A DNA stretch of 64,000 nucleotides. Source: Hoeflea sp. GTDB lineage: Bacteria > Pseudomonadota > Alphaproteobacteria > Rhizobiales > Rhizobiaceae. Positions 9,401 to 18,032 of this stretch are shown here, piece by piece. A program made the translations under genes and the position numbers. The DNA is taken from NCBI GenBank assembly GCA_019084245.1, contig JAHRFE010000004.1:1-64000 (forward strand), written 5' to 3'. Each line of letters starts with the position of its first letter. Positions within the stretch are counted from its first letter, which is position 1. The notes below the pieces were generated by a model. It worked only from the letters and a program-made list of their open reading frames with translations, searched no databases and had not been told where the DNA came from.

Positions 9401-10642
9401 AAACCTGTCGAAATCCACGACCGCGACAATGTCGTCGGCGCTGTAGGCTGAGCCAGTCACCCGGTCGGTCGTGAGTTCGAGACGCAATGCGGCCTCTTCG
9501 GCGGTGCCGGTGACCCGGATCCGGGCTTCGGGAACGGAAAGACTTACGCGCGCCTCGCCTTCGCCAAAGCTCAGGCTTCCGGCTCCGGGCTGCGGCGACA
9601 CCTGCAGGGTGAGATCAACCTCGCCTTCCCGCGCCACACGTCCGCGCCCCTCGGCGCTCAGCTTTCCGGATGAGAAAGTGAAAATGTCGATCACCGCGCC
9701 GGTGCGCTCAGGCTCGAGCAGCGCTTCGAGCAACAAATCGCTGCGCCCGGCCACGATCTGGCTCAGCGACGGCGGCAGGAATTTTTCGAACAGCCCGCCC
9801 GCCTGCACCGTCAAAGCCTCGCCGGCCTCGCTCGCGGTCAATTGCACCATCGCATCCGCGACGATCTCGTCATTGACCAACCCGTTGGCGCTGAGCTGCC
9901 AATCAGACAGCGAGCCCTGCGATGTGGCGGTGACGCTGATCGCGTCGTCGGGTGACAGCCGCAGCAGATTGGCCATGACGCCGCCTGCGGGCTCGCTCAG
10001 CGCGGCCGAGATGTTGAACCGGTCCTCCGTCTCGTCATAATCGGCATCAAGCGTCAGTTCCCCGCCCACGCCATCGGTCCGCTTGAGCGCCAGATCGGCC
10101 ATCGCGGTCGACAGCGTGGCATTGACCGTAGCCCTGCCGCTGGCCTCGAACCGCGCCACCCTGCCCGCAACTGGCGCGCCCACGACGATATCCATTGCGG
10201 AAAACCGCTTGATGTCGAAGGCCACCGGCAGGACCAGTGCGCCGCTTTCGTCAGCATCCTCCGCACCCTGCGGCAACCGCGCCAGTTCCACACGGTCGAT
10301 CGTGAGCGCCTCGATGTCGAGCGTGGAGCTCAACAGCGCCAGAGGCGACCAGTCGATGGTGATGCCCTTGAGCAGCAGCCAGGGTTCGCCGCTGGCGTCA
10401 CTCAGGATGACATGCCCGATCCGCGTCGTGCCCGAGAGCAGGCCGTCTATCCGGTCGATCTCGATGCTTTGCGAGGGGCCGGAGCCGAGCCTGTTGATCG
10501 TCGTCGCAAGCATCCGCCCGCCTGGCGTCGTCACCAGGATGATGATCACGCCAACAAGCGCGACCAGCACCAGAATGGCAATCCAGCGCAGCGAACGCCG
10601 GATCAAACCCGGGCGCGATCTGGGGGTTTTCGCGGCAGCCAT
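6452..10642 (-). CDS. tamB: Translocation and assembly module protein TamB
   Basis: A 1396-residue inner-membrane-anchored protein that spans the periplasm and works with TamA in outer-membrane protein insertion and/or lipid transport. One N-terminal transmembrane segment lies at about residues 19-40 (WIAILVLVALVGVIIILV). A very long repetitive beta-rich body follows, and the conserved DUF490/TamB C-terminal domain ends in KGGIFFEREY. Length fits the family (about 1250-1500). The ATG at 10642 begins one base after the tamA stop, which supports coupled expression; a start 27 bases further upstream inside tamA is possible but less likely. Base composition is even throughout. Confidence 0.92.
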   Translation of the reverse strand: MAAAKTPRSRPGLIRRSLRWIAILVLVALVGVIIILVTTPGGRMLATTINRLGSGPSQSIEIDRIDGLLSGTTRIGHVILSDASGEPWLLLKGITIDWSPLALLSSTLDIEALTIDRVELARLPQGAEDADESGALVLPVAFDIKRFSAMDIVVGAPVAGRVARFEASGRATVNATLSTAMADLALKRTDGVGGELTLDADYDETEDRFNISAALSEPAGGVMANLLRLSPDDAISVTATSQGSLSDWQLSANGLVNDEIVADAMVQLTASEAGEALTVQAGGLFEKFLPPSLSQIVAGRSDLLLEALLEPERTGAVIDIFTFSSGKLSAEGRGRVAREGEVDLTLQVSPQPGAGSLSFGEGEARVSLSVPEARIRVTGTAEEAALRLELTTDRVTGSAYSADDIVAVVDFDRFSLATRSGTGLVDMKIGAVGSSNDILARAVAGGVTLSGNVALAEDGTISSDRILVQTGVAEVGIDGLSYGNAGALQASLAGTIRNAVLSAQAPELLGPDTAFKGEVALDEAGALTVRDFQLTSEFMTASGGVALSGEGEIAGDIEANVADLSGFNDAVSGGITLSATVSGQSAAPAFEARIAGQSLSVEGRDLSDLVLEARGVADPAAPQADVTLTGTLEGRPIDGSVVLAQADGVVRIDPLRLQVADNLISGTLVLDEAYRPTGVIELDLKDIGSLSALALQTIKGSGGGTIRFAVVDNESVADIALGFPELSDAGFSVRDARLTASIADLMGTPEPVGTLDVAALSAGGTDVSGLAATFSQVDGWTVIDGKAQAAGFPVAIEARLRQGDAGIELEVETARTSYQGLAINLTEPARVVVEDGTARIEQLTISPGGGEVSVSGTAGQALNLDLAISGLPLTSVNAVAPGAGLSGTVSGQVRVRGTGSAPVISYDLTASNVRAAAASAVADVPLSLTANGDLKSGRLSFNAQGNGNGLAFTASGGLDTGGARALSANINGSVPFSILSAQLARQGIALTGAAQADISISGSVGAPQISGTITTSGSRLVDSRTGIAITDLAADIGLTSGQANIRSLSGVLPAGGRISGSGSVGLDAAASYPADLQLKVERGRYADGKMVATRFDADLALTGPLTGLPSLAGTVALDETTITVPDTIPSSIAQLNVTHENASSQVQSQAERLSGGSASGASSGLGLDVQVQASRLFVRGRGMDVELGGSIRLTGTTGAPVAAGGFDLRRGRLSILGQRLNFDSGKLGFAGSVVPILDLSASTRSGSTTVTVRVTGPADAPEFSFTSSPELPEDEVLAQLVFGRSLSSLSPLQIAQLAEAVGQLTGAVTGGGLVERLRRATGVDDIDVRTDEETGDTSVGVGKYLNDRTYLGIESGGSAGDGKARIDLDIGRGIKLRGEAGTDGETKGGIFFEREY

Positions 10643-10643
10643 G

Positions 10644-12587
10644 TCAGAATGCCTGCCCGATCCCGGCATAAATTCCGTAGTCGGGATCCAGCGGGCCCTT
10701 GTTCAGCGGCACCGCGACATCGATACGCAGCGGGCCGAAGGGGGTCCTGTAGCGCAGCCCGAGACCGGCGCCGAGCTTGAATTCCGAGCCGGAGAAATCC
10801 TCGCTGGCGCTGACCAGACCCGCATCGACGAAGGGGACGATGCCGATAGTCTCGGTGATGCCGATGCGCAGCTCCGCCGATGTTTCGAGCACGGATCGGC
10901 CGCCGGTCGGAATGCCGGCAGCATTGACCGGCCCGATATCCTGGTAGCCATAGCCGCGCACCGAGCCGCCGCCGCCGGCATAGAAGCGACGGTTTGCCGG
11001 GATTGCGGCAAGGTCTGCGCCATAGATCGACCCGGCGGCAACGCGGCCGGCGACGACAAACCGCTTCTGATCATCAAGCGCGCGGTAGGCCGAGGCTTCA
11101 GCGCGAAGCTTGACGAAGGTGGCGCCGGCATTGATTTCATGGGCGGGCTCGAGAAGCAGCGCCAGCCGTGTGCCGGTTGTCGGGTTGAGTTCGTTATCGC
11201 GCGTGTCGCGGACATATTCGAGTGGCAGCGCCACCGTGATCGTCTCGCGGTCGACATTGAAGCTGTCGGTCAGCCGCGCGTATTCGACATCGATGCCGGC
11301 GGACACCGTCTGGGTTTCGGTCAGTTCATAGGTGATGCCGACCGCGCCCTCGACCGAGAAGCGCCGGAAGGCGTCGGGGTTTTCCTGCGCGATTTCAAGC
11401 CTGGAGGTAAACTTGGACGCAGGCCCCAGCACGCCCGGCTTTTCGAACAGCACCGCGCCGCGCCAGGTCATGTCCTTGGCTTCGGTGGTCGCGCCCAGGC
11501 TGCCGACAGACCCTTCGATGCGCAGTTTCTCCGCCCGGCCGAACAGGTTGCGGTGGCCCCAATAGGCTTCCATCCCGCCGCCATCGGTGGAGGAATAGGT
11601 GGCGCCAATACCCAGGAACCGGTGCTTGCGTTCCGACACGGTGACCTGAACCGGCACCGTGCCGTCGGGCGACAGGCTGTCGGCGCCGCGCACGGTGACG
11701 CTTGAAAACACATCGAGCGCGCGAAGGCGCTTCTCCGCTGCGGCAAGGCTTTCGGGAGTGTACTGTTCGCCTTCCGGAACGCCGGTCATCCGCGCAATGA
11801 AGGCTGAATTGACGCTTTCCGCGCCATCCACCGCGGTTTCCCCAAAAGGCGCCACCGGCCCGGGCTCAAGCATCAGCGCCACATCGAGAATGCCGCGCGC
11901 ATGATCGGCGACGATGTCCCGACCGGCGACTTCGGCAAACGGATGTCCGCCTCTCTCAAGCTCGCGGACCAGGGTTCTCTCGGCGTCGAGGATTACGGTG
12001 GACCGGGCAAGTTCGCCAGTTGAGAGCCCCTGCACGCTCGAAACGTAAGTCTCGCCAGCCGAATCGCGGATGACGATGTTGCCGAAACGAAACGCCTTGC
12101 CGGGCATGACCAGGATCCGCACAGGCACGGGTTCGGCGCTCTTCAGGTCCGCATCGGGCGCCAGATCGGCGAGCGGCTGGCCGTTGAGCAGGATCCGCAC
12201 CTCGCCGGCATAGCGGCCATTCTCGTAGAGCGCCGCCACCAGCTGCTCGAAATCGCTGTTTGCGCGCTGAATGAGACCGATCGAGCCGGGAACCGGATCC
12301 TCCGCCGCACGAACAAGCTGCGACGCCGCCTCGAGATCGGCCTTCAATTCTCCGTTCGGATCGGGTCCCTCGACGTCGAGCGTCACCGTATAGCTGAGCG
12401 GATCGGCGATTTCGATGGCCGTGGGCTCGTCGCTTTCGAACAGTTTGAACCCGAAGATCTCGAACGCGGCGGCAGGAGAAGATGGCAGGGCAACCAGCAG
12501 ACCCAAGGCCAGGACAGCCGAAAGGCTGCGCAGCCGCACCCGGCCGCGCGCTTCGGAGGTCTTGTCCTGCGCGTCTCTCATCATCAT
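10644..12587 (-). CDS. tamA: Outer-membrane assembly factor TamA (Omp85/BamA superfamily)
   Basis: About 647 residues: a signal peptide (LSAVLALGLLVALPSSPAAA), POTRA domains, and a C-terminal 16-strand Omp85 beta-barrel. The barrel includes a VRGY motif in GSVRGYGYQDIGP (strand-loop lock) and a C-terminal aromatic end (GIGQAF). It forms the TAM complex with TamB, encoded directly downstream. Three consecutive ATGs (12587, 12584, 12581) and a TTG at 12590 make the exact start uncertain, and no strong Shine-Dalgarno is visible; I list the first ATG. Confidence 0.92.
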   Translation of the reverse strand: MMMRDAQDKTSEARGRVRLRSLSAVLALGLLVALPSSPAAAFEIFGFKLFESDEPTAIEIADPLSYTVTLDVEGPDPNGELKADLEAASQLVRAAEDPVPGSIGLIQRANSDFEQLVAALYENGRYAGEVRILLNGQPLADLAPDADLKSAEPVPVRILVMPGKAFRFGNIVIRDSAGETYVSSVQGLSTGELARSTVILDAERTLVRELERGGHPFAEVAGRDIVADHARGILDVALMLEPGPVAPFGETAVDGAESVNSAFIARMTGVPEGEQYTPESLAAAEKRLRALDVFSSVTVRGADSLSPDGTVPVQVTVSERKHRFLGIGATYSSTDGGGMEAYWGHRNLFGRAEKLRIEGSVGSLGATTEAKDMTWRGAVLFEKPGVLGPASKFTSRLEIAQENPDAFRRFSVEGAVGITYELTETQTVSAGIDVEYARLTDSFNVDRETITVALPLEYVRDTRDNELNPTTGTRLALLLEPAHEINAGATFVKLRAEASAYRALDDQKRFVVAGRVAAGSIYGADLAAIPANRRFYAGGGGSVRGYGYQDIGPVNAAGIPTGGRSVLETSAELRIGITETIGIVPFVDAGLVSASEDFSGSEFKLGAGLGLRYRTPFGPLRIDVAVPLNKGPLDPDYGIYAGIGQAF

Positions 12588-12627
12588 CAATCTAGCAGGC
12601 CGCAGTGAATGGTTCCTGAACACTCAT

Positions 12628-12683
12628 ATCCCATTGCAACGCCTGACCCAAGAACACGGTTCCCTTACAGTACGCAATGGGAT
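12628..12683. promoter_or_regulatory. Inverted repeat between divergent tamA and FAD-oxidoreductase genes
   Basis: ATCCCATTGC (12628-12637) and its exact complement GCAATGGGAT (12674-12683) flank 36 bases in the roughly 296-bp divergent intergenic region. It could be a paired operator or a long stem. No known regulator motif is recognised. Confidence 0.3.
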
Positions 12684-12883
12684 GATTATAGGGCAGCGGG
12701 TTGATTTGTCTCCTGTTCCCGCGCGACGGCGGCCCAAGAGTGGGGTTTGATGAAGGCCAACCGGTTGTGTCGCAGGATGGCGAGGACGGCCCTGCAATCT
12801 TTGCCGGCGATGTCGCATTTGCCTCTTGTGCCGGAACTTTCGATTTCGCAATCTGCCGCAAAATTCCTGCCTGGAGAGTGACG

Positions 12884-15439
12884 ATGAAATCGCATGTGAG
12901 AGCCGTGGTGATAGGTGGCGGTGTCGTCGGCTGTTCCGTGCTGTACCACCTGGCAAAGGCCGGCTGGACCGACGTGATGCTGATCGAGCGCTCGGAGCTG
13001 ACCTCGGGCTCGTCCTGGCACGCAGCCGGCGGCTTTCACACTTTGAACGGCGACCCCAACGTCGCAAAACTGCAAGCCTATACGGTGAGCCTCTATCAGG
13101 AACTCGAGGAACTTTCCGGCCAGTCCTGCGGCCTGCACCTGACCGGCGGCGTGATGATGGCCGACAGCCCCGAGCGCATGGATTTCCTGCGGCTGGTGCA
13201 CGCCAAGGGCCGCTATCTCGGCATGGAGACCGAGCTGATCACCCCGTCGGAAGCCAAGGCGATGTTCCCGCTGATGGACGAGAGCAATTTCGTCGGCGCG
13301 CTGTGGGACCCTGTCGAAGGCCATCTCGATCCCTCCGGCACCACCCACGCCTATGCCAAGGCCGCCAAGAAGCTCGGCGCCGAGATCGTGCTCAGAAACC
13401 GCGTCATCGAACTCACCCAGGAGACGGACGGCACCTGGAACGTCATCACCGAGCAGGGCACGGTCAAGGCCGACCACGTGGTCAATGCCGGCGGTCTGTG
13501 GGCGCGCGAAGTGGGCCGCATGGTCGGTCTCGAATTGCCGCTTCTGGCCATGGAGCACATGTATCTGCTGACCGAGGAAATGCCCGAGGTGCTGGAGTTC
13601 AATGCCAAGACCGGCCGCGAGCTGGTGGGCGTCATCGACTTCAAGGGCGAGATCTACACAAGACAGGAGCGCACCGGAATCCTGCTCGGCACCTATGAGA
13701 AGGCCTGCAAGCCCTGGTCGCCGGTCAACACGCCCTGGGATTTCGGCCACGAGCTGCTGGCGCCCGATCTCGACCGCATCGCGCCGTCGCTGGAAGTGGG
13801 ATTCCGGCATTTCCCGGCGATGGAAAATGCCGGCATCAAGCAGGTGATCAATGGCCCCTTCACCTTTGCGCCCGACGGCAACCCACTGGTGGGTCCGGTT
13901 CCGGGGCTCACCAATTACTGGACCGCCTGCGCGGTGATGGCGGGTTTTTCCCAGGGCGGCGGCGTGGGCCTCGCGCTATCCAACTGGATGGTGCATGGCG
14001 ATCCCGGCGCCGACATCTGGGGCATGGATGTCGCCCGCTTCGGCGAATGGTCGACGCTGCGCTACACCAACGCCAAGGTGCGCGAGAACTACTCGCGACG
14101 CTTCTCGATCCGCTTCCCCAACGAGGAACTGCCAGCCGCCCGGCCCCAGCAGACCACGGCCCTTTACGACGTCATGGTCCGAGACAACCACGCGGTGATG
14201 GGCGACAGCTGGGGGCTGGAAACGCCGCTGTGGTTCGCGCCCTCGGCCGAGGAAGCCCATGATTTGCTTTCCTTCCACCGCTCCAACGATTTCGAGCACA
14301 TCGGCAACGAGGTCCGTGCCACCCGCGAGCGTGTCGGCGTCACAGAAATCGCCAATTTCGCCAAGTACCGCGTCTCCGGTCAGGGCGCGGAGGCCTGGCT
14401 GTCGCACCTGATGACCAACACCATGCCCAAGACCGGCCGCATCGTGCTCACCCCGATGCTCAATGAATTCGGCAAGCTGATCGGCGATTTCACCATCGCC
14501 AAGGTTTCGGACGAAGACTTCATGGTCTGGGGCTCGTCGGCCGCGCAGCGCTATCACATGCGCTGGTTCAACAAGCATTTGCCAAAGGACGGATCGATCC
14601 GAGTCCATCGCTATGACCTGACCCTCGTCGGCCTGTCGATCGCCGGCCCCCGCGCCCGCGACGTGCTCGCCAAGCTCACCGACGACGATGTCTCCAACGC
14701 CGCCTTCCGCTTCATGGACTTCCGCACCATGGATGTCGGCGGCGCGCCCTGCATGGTCGGCCGCATCACCTACACCGGCGATCTCGGCTACGAGATCTGG
14801 ATGGAGCCCTGCTACCAGCAGGCGGTCTACCGCGCCATCAAGGCGGCGGGCGCGGAATATGGCATCGTCGATTTCGGCATGCGGGCGCTCTTGTCGATGC
14901 GGCTCGAGAAGAACTTCCCGACCTGGTTCCGCGAACTCCGCCCCATCTACGGCCCTTACGAGGGCGGCATGGAGCGCTTCGTCAAGCTTACGAAGAACGA
15001 CTTCATCGGCCGCGAGGCTGCCGCGAAAGAGAACGCCGACGGCCCGAAACTGATGCGGACCTCGTTCCTGGTCGATGCGCTCGACGCCGATGTGATGGGC
15101 GACGAGCCGGTCTGGGCCAAGGTCGGCGACACCGACTACGGCACGGTCGAACCGCCCCACGGCTACGGCGCGCCGCGCTTTGATGCCGATGGCGCCGAGA
15201 TCGCCAAGCCCGAGGGCGGCACGCTGCGGGATGGCGACTGGCGCGTCGTCGGCTGGATCACCTCGGGCGGCTACGCCCACACGATCGGAAGCTCGATGGC
15301 GCAGGGCTATATCCCGGCGGCGCTGAGCAGCAACGGCGACAGCGGCATGTTCGAGATCGAAATCATGGGTATTCGCCGTCCGGCTAGAATTGCGCTCGAG
15401 GCGCCGTTTGATCCGATGGGCGAGAAGATGCGGGGGTAG
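12884..15439 (+). CDS. GcvT-family FAD-dependent oxidoreductase (dimethylglycine/sarcosine dehydrogenase-like)
   Basis: An 851-residue two-part enzyme. The N-terminal half is a D-amino-acid-oxidase-type FAD domain: VVIGGGVVGCSVLYHLAKAG dinucleotide fold at residues 8-27, SGSSWHAAGGFH around 44-55 near the flavin, and FAPDGNPLVGP with GFSQGGGVG closing the FAD site near 325-370. The C-terminal half is an aminomethyltransferase (GCV_T plus C-terminal barrel) domain with YTGDLGYEIW and GYAHTIGSSMAQGYIP. Relatives oxidatively demethylate N-methyl amines and pass the one-carbon unit to tetrahydrofolate. The exact substrate cannot be read. The start at 12884 has GGAG upstream; in-frame sequence back to 12701 lacks family similarity. 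It is monocistronic and divergent from tamA. Confidence 0.88.
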   Translation: MKSHVRAVVIGGGVVGCSVLYHLAKAGWTDVMLIERSELTSGSSWHAAGGFHTLNGDPNVAKLQAYTVSLYQELEELSGQSCGLHLTGGVMMADSPERMDFLRLVHAKGRYLGMETELITPSEAKAMFPLMDESNFVGALWDPVEGHLDPSGTTHAYAKAAKKLGAEIVLRNRVIELTQETDGTWNVITEQGTVKADHVVNAGGLWAREVGRMVGLELPLLAMEHMYLLTEEMPEVLEFNAKTGRELVGVIDFKGEIYTRQERTGILLGTYEKACKPWSPVNTPWDFGHELLAPDLDRIAPSLEVGFRHFPAMENAGIKQVINGPFTFAPDGNPLVGPVPGLTNYWTACAVMAGFSQGGGVGLALSNWMVHGDPGADIWGMDVARFGEWSTLRYTNAKVRENYSRRFSIRFPNEELPAARPQQTTALYDVMVRDNHAVMGDSWGLETPLWFAPSAEEAHDLLSFHRSNDFEHIGNEVRATRERVGVTEIANFAKYRVSGQGAEAWLSHLMTNTMPKTGRIVLTPMLNEFGKLIGDFTIAKVSDEDFMVWGSSAAQRYHMRWFNKHLPKDGSIRVHRYDLTLVGLSIAGPRARDVLAKLTDDDVSNAAFRFMDFRTMDVGGAPCMVGRITYTGDLGYEIWMEPCYQQAVYRAIKAAGAEYGIVDFGMRALLSMRLEKNFPTWFRELRPIYGPYEGGMERFVKLTKNDFIGREAAAKENADGPKLMRTSFLVDALDADVMGDEPVWAKVGDTDYGTVEPPHGYGAPRFDADGAEIAKPEGGTLRDGDWRVVGWITSGGYAHTIGSSMAQGYIPAALSSNGDSGMFEIEIMGIRRPARIALEAPFDPMGEKMRG

Positions 15440-15789
15440 GATTTCCGCTTCGCGGACCGTCTGAAATGCTAGTCTACGCCGCGGGCAACACTTCGGAAGC
15501 CCGCTTTCGTGCCCCTTCCTTCTCCCCCCGTGGGAGAAGGTGGATCGACGCGAGAGCGGCGAGACGGATGAGGGGGATGCCGCACAAGACACCTCTCATC
15601 TGTTGGCTTTTGCACCACCCCTCATCCGTCAGCTTCGCTGACACCTTCTCCCACGAGGGGAGAAGGAAGGGACGGCGGCGCCACATCCCAGACACAATCA
15701 GATACAAAAACGCCCGCAAAGTCAGCGACTTGCGGGCATTCGGCGACTCAACTTCCAAACGTCCTGACTCAACCCCTGAACAGCAGGCC
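15440..15789. other. Intergenic region between FAD oxidoreductase and sufA
   Basis: About 350 bases without a gene, at the convergent junction of the oxidoreductase gene and the suf operon. Nearly half of it is the inverted-repeat element at 15513-15671. No standard terminator with a T-run is visible on either strand. Confidence 0.6.
15513..15671. repeat. MITE-like element with 30-nt terminal inverted repeats
   Basis: The arms 15513-15542 and 15642-15671 are complementary over 30 bases with one mismatch. A nested perfect 13-bp pair (GACGGATGAGGGG at 15563-15575, its complement at 15618-15630) lies inside. The 159-bp unit has no coding capacity. Size and ends fit a palindromic mobile repeat, and the transcript could fold into a long hairpin shared by the two convergent operons. 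Confidence 0.75.
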
Positions 15790-16179
15790 CTACTCCGCCC
15801 GCACCACCGCGTTGCCGGCCTCGGCCAGCCGCGCGAGGTCCGCGGGCTTCAGTTCCACCGATTCGCCGCAGCCGCAGGCGGAAGTCTGGTTGGGGTTTTT
15901 GAAGACGAAGCCCGAGCGCAGCTTGGTGACTTCGTAGTCCATCTCGGTGCCGAGCAGGTAGAGCACGGCTTCCGGGGCGACAAACACGGTGGCGCCGTCG
16001 CGCTCGATGCGGTCGTCCTTGGGGTTGATCTCGGTGGCCAGATCGATGGCGTACTCCATCCCGGCGCAGCCGCCCTTCTTGATGCCGACGCGAATGCCCG
16101 CGGCATTGTCGGACGCCTTGAGGATGGTCTTGACCCGCTCGGCAGCCGCCGGGGTCAGTGTCATGACGGCAAATCCCAT
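15790..16179 (-). CDS. sufA: A-type Fe-S carrier protein SufA
   Basis: A 129-residue HesB/IscA-family protein that carries nascent Fe-S clusters from the SufBCD scaffold to targets. The three ligand cysteines are visible in KGGCAGM and in the C-terminal SACGCGESVEL. The start at 16179 (MGFAVMTLTP) has GAAGGAG upstream. It is the last gene of the suf operon, 134 bases after sufT. Confidence 0.92.
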   Translation of the reverse strand: MGFAVMTLTPAAAERVKTILKASDNAAGIRVGIKKGGCAGMEYAIDLATEINPKDDRIERDGATVFVAPEAVLYLLGTEMDYEVTKLRSGFVFKNPNQTSACGCGESVELKPADLARLAEAGNAVVRAE

Positions 16180-16313
16180 TCCAGTCTCCTTCAGCCACAC
16201 GGGTTCAAGGCCCGCTGCTTCATGTCCTGAATGTAGTGTGAAGCGGTCAACTTAACAAGTCGCCAACGGCGCATCGCCCCCTGACGGTCAGGACCGACGT
16301 TCAGTATCGGCGC

Positions 16314-16694
16314 TCAGTACCAGCCGACCGCAACCTGCGCTTCTTCGCTCATCCGGTCGGGCGTCCAGGGCGGGTCGAAGGTCATTGACACGTCGACTCC
16401 GGATATGCCCTCGACGGTGTTGACGGCGTTCTCGACCCAGCCCGGCATCTCGCCCGCCACCGGGCAGCCAGGTGCAGTCAGCGTCATCTGGATCTTGACC
16501 ATGCGGTCATCCTCGATGTCGATCTTGTAGATCAGCCCGAGCTCGTAGATGTCGGACGGGATCTCCGGATCATAGACGGTTTTGAGCGCCGAGATGATGT
16601 CGTCGCTCAGCCGCGCCAGCTCTTCACGCGGAATCGCCGAGGTCTGCACTTCGGCTTCAGCAGCCGGCGTTTCAGGTGTGGATGCGTCGCTCAT
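16314..16694 (-). CDS. sufT: SUF-system Fe-S assembly protein SufT (DUF59/MIP18 family)
   Basis: A 126-residue protein with a disordered Ala/Glu-rich start and a DUF59 domain: TVYDPEIPSDIYELGLIYKI, then MTLTAPGCPVAGEMP with the family's conserved Cys, and FDPPWTPDRMSEEA at the end. Relatives (SufT, PaaD, MIP18) help mature Fe-S proteins. It lies between sufS and sufA in the same direction. Confidence 0.9.
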   Translation of the reverse strand: MSDASTPETPAAEAEVQTSAIPREELARLSDDIISALKTVYDPEIPSDIYELGLIYKIDIEDDRMVKIQMTLTAPGCPVAGEMPGWVENAVNTVEGISGVDVSMTFDPPWTPDRMSEEAQVAVGWY

Positions 16695-16793
16695 GGCTTT
16701 GCTCCTTTTGAGCCTGCAAGGGAAAAAGGGGATCCCCGGCAGGCGAATGCATAAAACAGGAATCCGGCTGTTTCTGGATGAAACAGGCAGATT

Positions 16794-18032
16794 CTATGAG
16801 AAAAACGCCCGCGCCTTGTCGAGTGCCTCGACCAGCACATCGATTTCGGCACGGGTATTGTACAGCCCCATCGAGGCGCGGCAAGTCGAGGTCGCGCCGA
16901 ATCGCTTGAGCAGCGGCTGGGCACAATGGGTGCCCGCCCTCACCGCCACGCCCGAGCGGTCGATCAGCATCGAGATGTCGTGGGCGTGGATGCCCTCGAT
17001 CTCGAAGGCGAAGATCGCACCCTTGCCCGGCGCGGTGCCGATTAGGCGAAGCGCATTGACCGCCGAGAGCTTTTCCGTGGCATAGGCCGCAAGGTCGGCC
17101 TCGTGGGCTGCAATGCGCGCGCGGCCGAGATTTTCCATATATTCGAGCGAAGCACCGAGCCCGATCGCCTGGACGATCGGCGGCGTGCCCGCCTCGAACC
17201 GGTGCGGCGGGTCATTGTAGGTGACCGCGTCCTCGCTCACATCGACGATCATCTCGCCGCCGCCCATGAACGGACGCATGGCGTTCAGCGCCTCGGTCTT
17301 GCCATAGAGCACGCCGATGCCGGAGGGGCCGTAGAGCTTGTGGCCAGTCATCACATACCAGTCGCAATCGATGTCCTGCACATCGACAGGCAGATGAACC
17401 CCGGCCTGGCTGCCGTCAACGAGCACCTTGATGCCACGCTCATGCGCGATGCGGCAGACTTCCTTGACGTCGACAATCGTGCCAAGCACGTTCGACATGT
17501 GGGTGATCGCCACCAGCTTCGTGCGATCGGTCAGCGCCGCGCGAAAATCATCGAGATCGAAATTGCCCTGGTCGTCGACGCCGACCCAGACCAGCTTCGC
17601 GCCCTGGCGCTCGCGCAGGAAATGCCACGGGACGATGTTGGAGTGATGCTCCATGATGGTGATGATGATCTCATCGCCCTCGTCGAGATGTGGCATGGCG
17701 TAGCCATAGGCCACCGTGTTGATCGATTCGGTGGTGGATTTGGTGAACACAACATTGTCGACCGACGGCGCATTCAGGAACCGTTTCACGATCTCACGGG
17801 CGTTCTCATAGGCGTCGGTGGCGGCATTCGAAAGGAAATGCAGGCCCCGGTGCACATTGGCGTATTCGTTCGCGTAGGCATGACTGACCGCGTCGATCAT
17901 CGCCTGCGGCTTTTGCGCCGAGGCGCCATTGTCGAGATAGACCAGCGGCTTGCCGTGCACCATGCGCGACAGGATCGGAAAATCCTTGCGGATCGCCTCG
18001 ACATCATAGGGGTGATTCAGAGTGTCAGCCAT
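16794..18032 (-). CDS. sufS: Cysteine desulfurase SufS (group II)
   Basis: A 412-residue pyridoxal-phosphate enzyme that takes sulfur from cysteine for cluster assembly. The PLP lysine is in MTGHKLYGPSGIG, the cofactor histidine in EHHSN, and the persulfide Cys in RAGTHCAQPLL with the short loop typical of SufS-type enzymes. The first ATG overlaps the sufD stop by eight bases, indicating translational coupling. The operon also contains a second desulfurase gene (22899-24071). Confidence 0.95.
   Translation of the reverse strand: MADTLNHPYDVEAIRKDFPILSRMVHGKPLVYLDNGASAQKPQAMIDAVSHAYANEYANVHRGLHFLSNAATDAYENAREIVKRFLNAPSVDNVVFTKSTTESINTVAYGYAMPHLDEGDEIIITIMEHHSNIVPWHFLRERQGAKLVWVGVDDQGNFDLDDFRAALTDRTKLVAITHMSNVLGTIVDVKEVCRIAHERGIKVLVDGSQAGVHLPVDVQDIDCDWYVMTGHKLYGPSGIGVLYGKTEALNAMRPFMGGGEMIVDVSEDAVTYNDPPHRFEAGTPPIVQAIGLGASLEYMENLGRARIAAHEADLAAYATEKLSAVNALRLIGTAPGKGAIFAFEIEGIHAHDISMLIDRSGVAVRAGTHCAQPLLKRFGATSTCRASMGLYNTRAEIDVLVEALDKARAFFS

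Noticed and set aside
12701..12883. N-terminal extension of the GcvT-family oxidoreductase
   Set aside because: The FAD-binding fold starts right after the ATG at 12884, which has GGAG upstream; the preceding 61 residues look like translated intergenic DNA.
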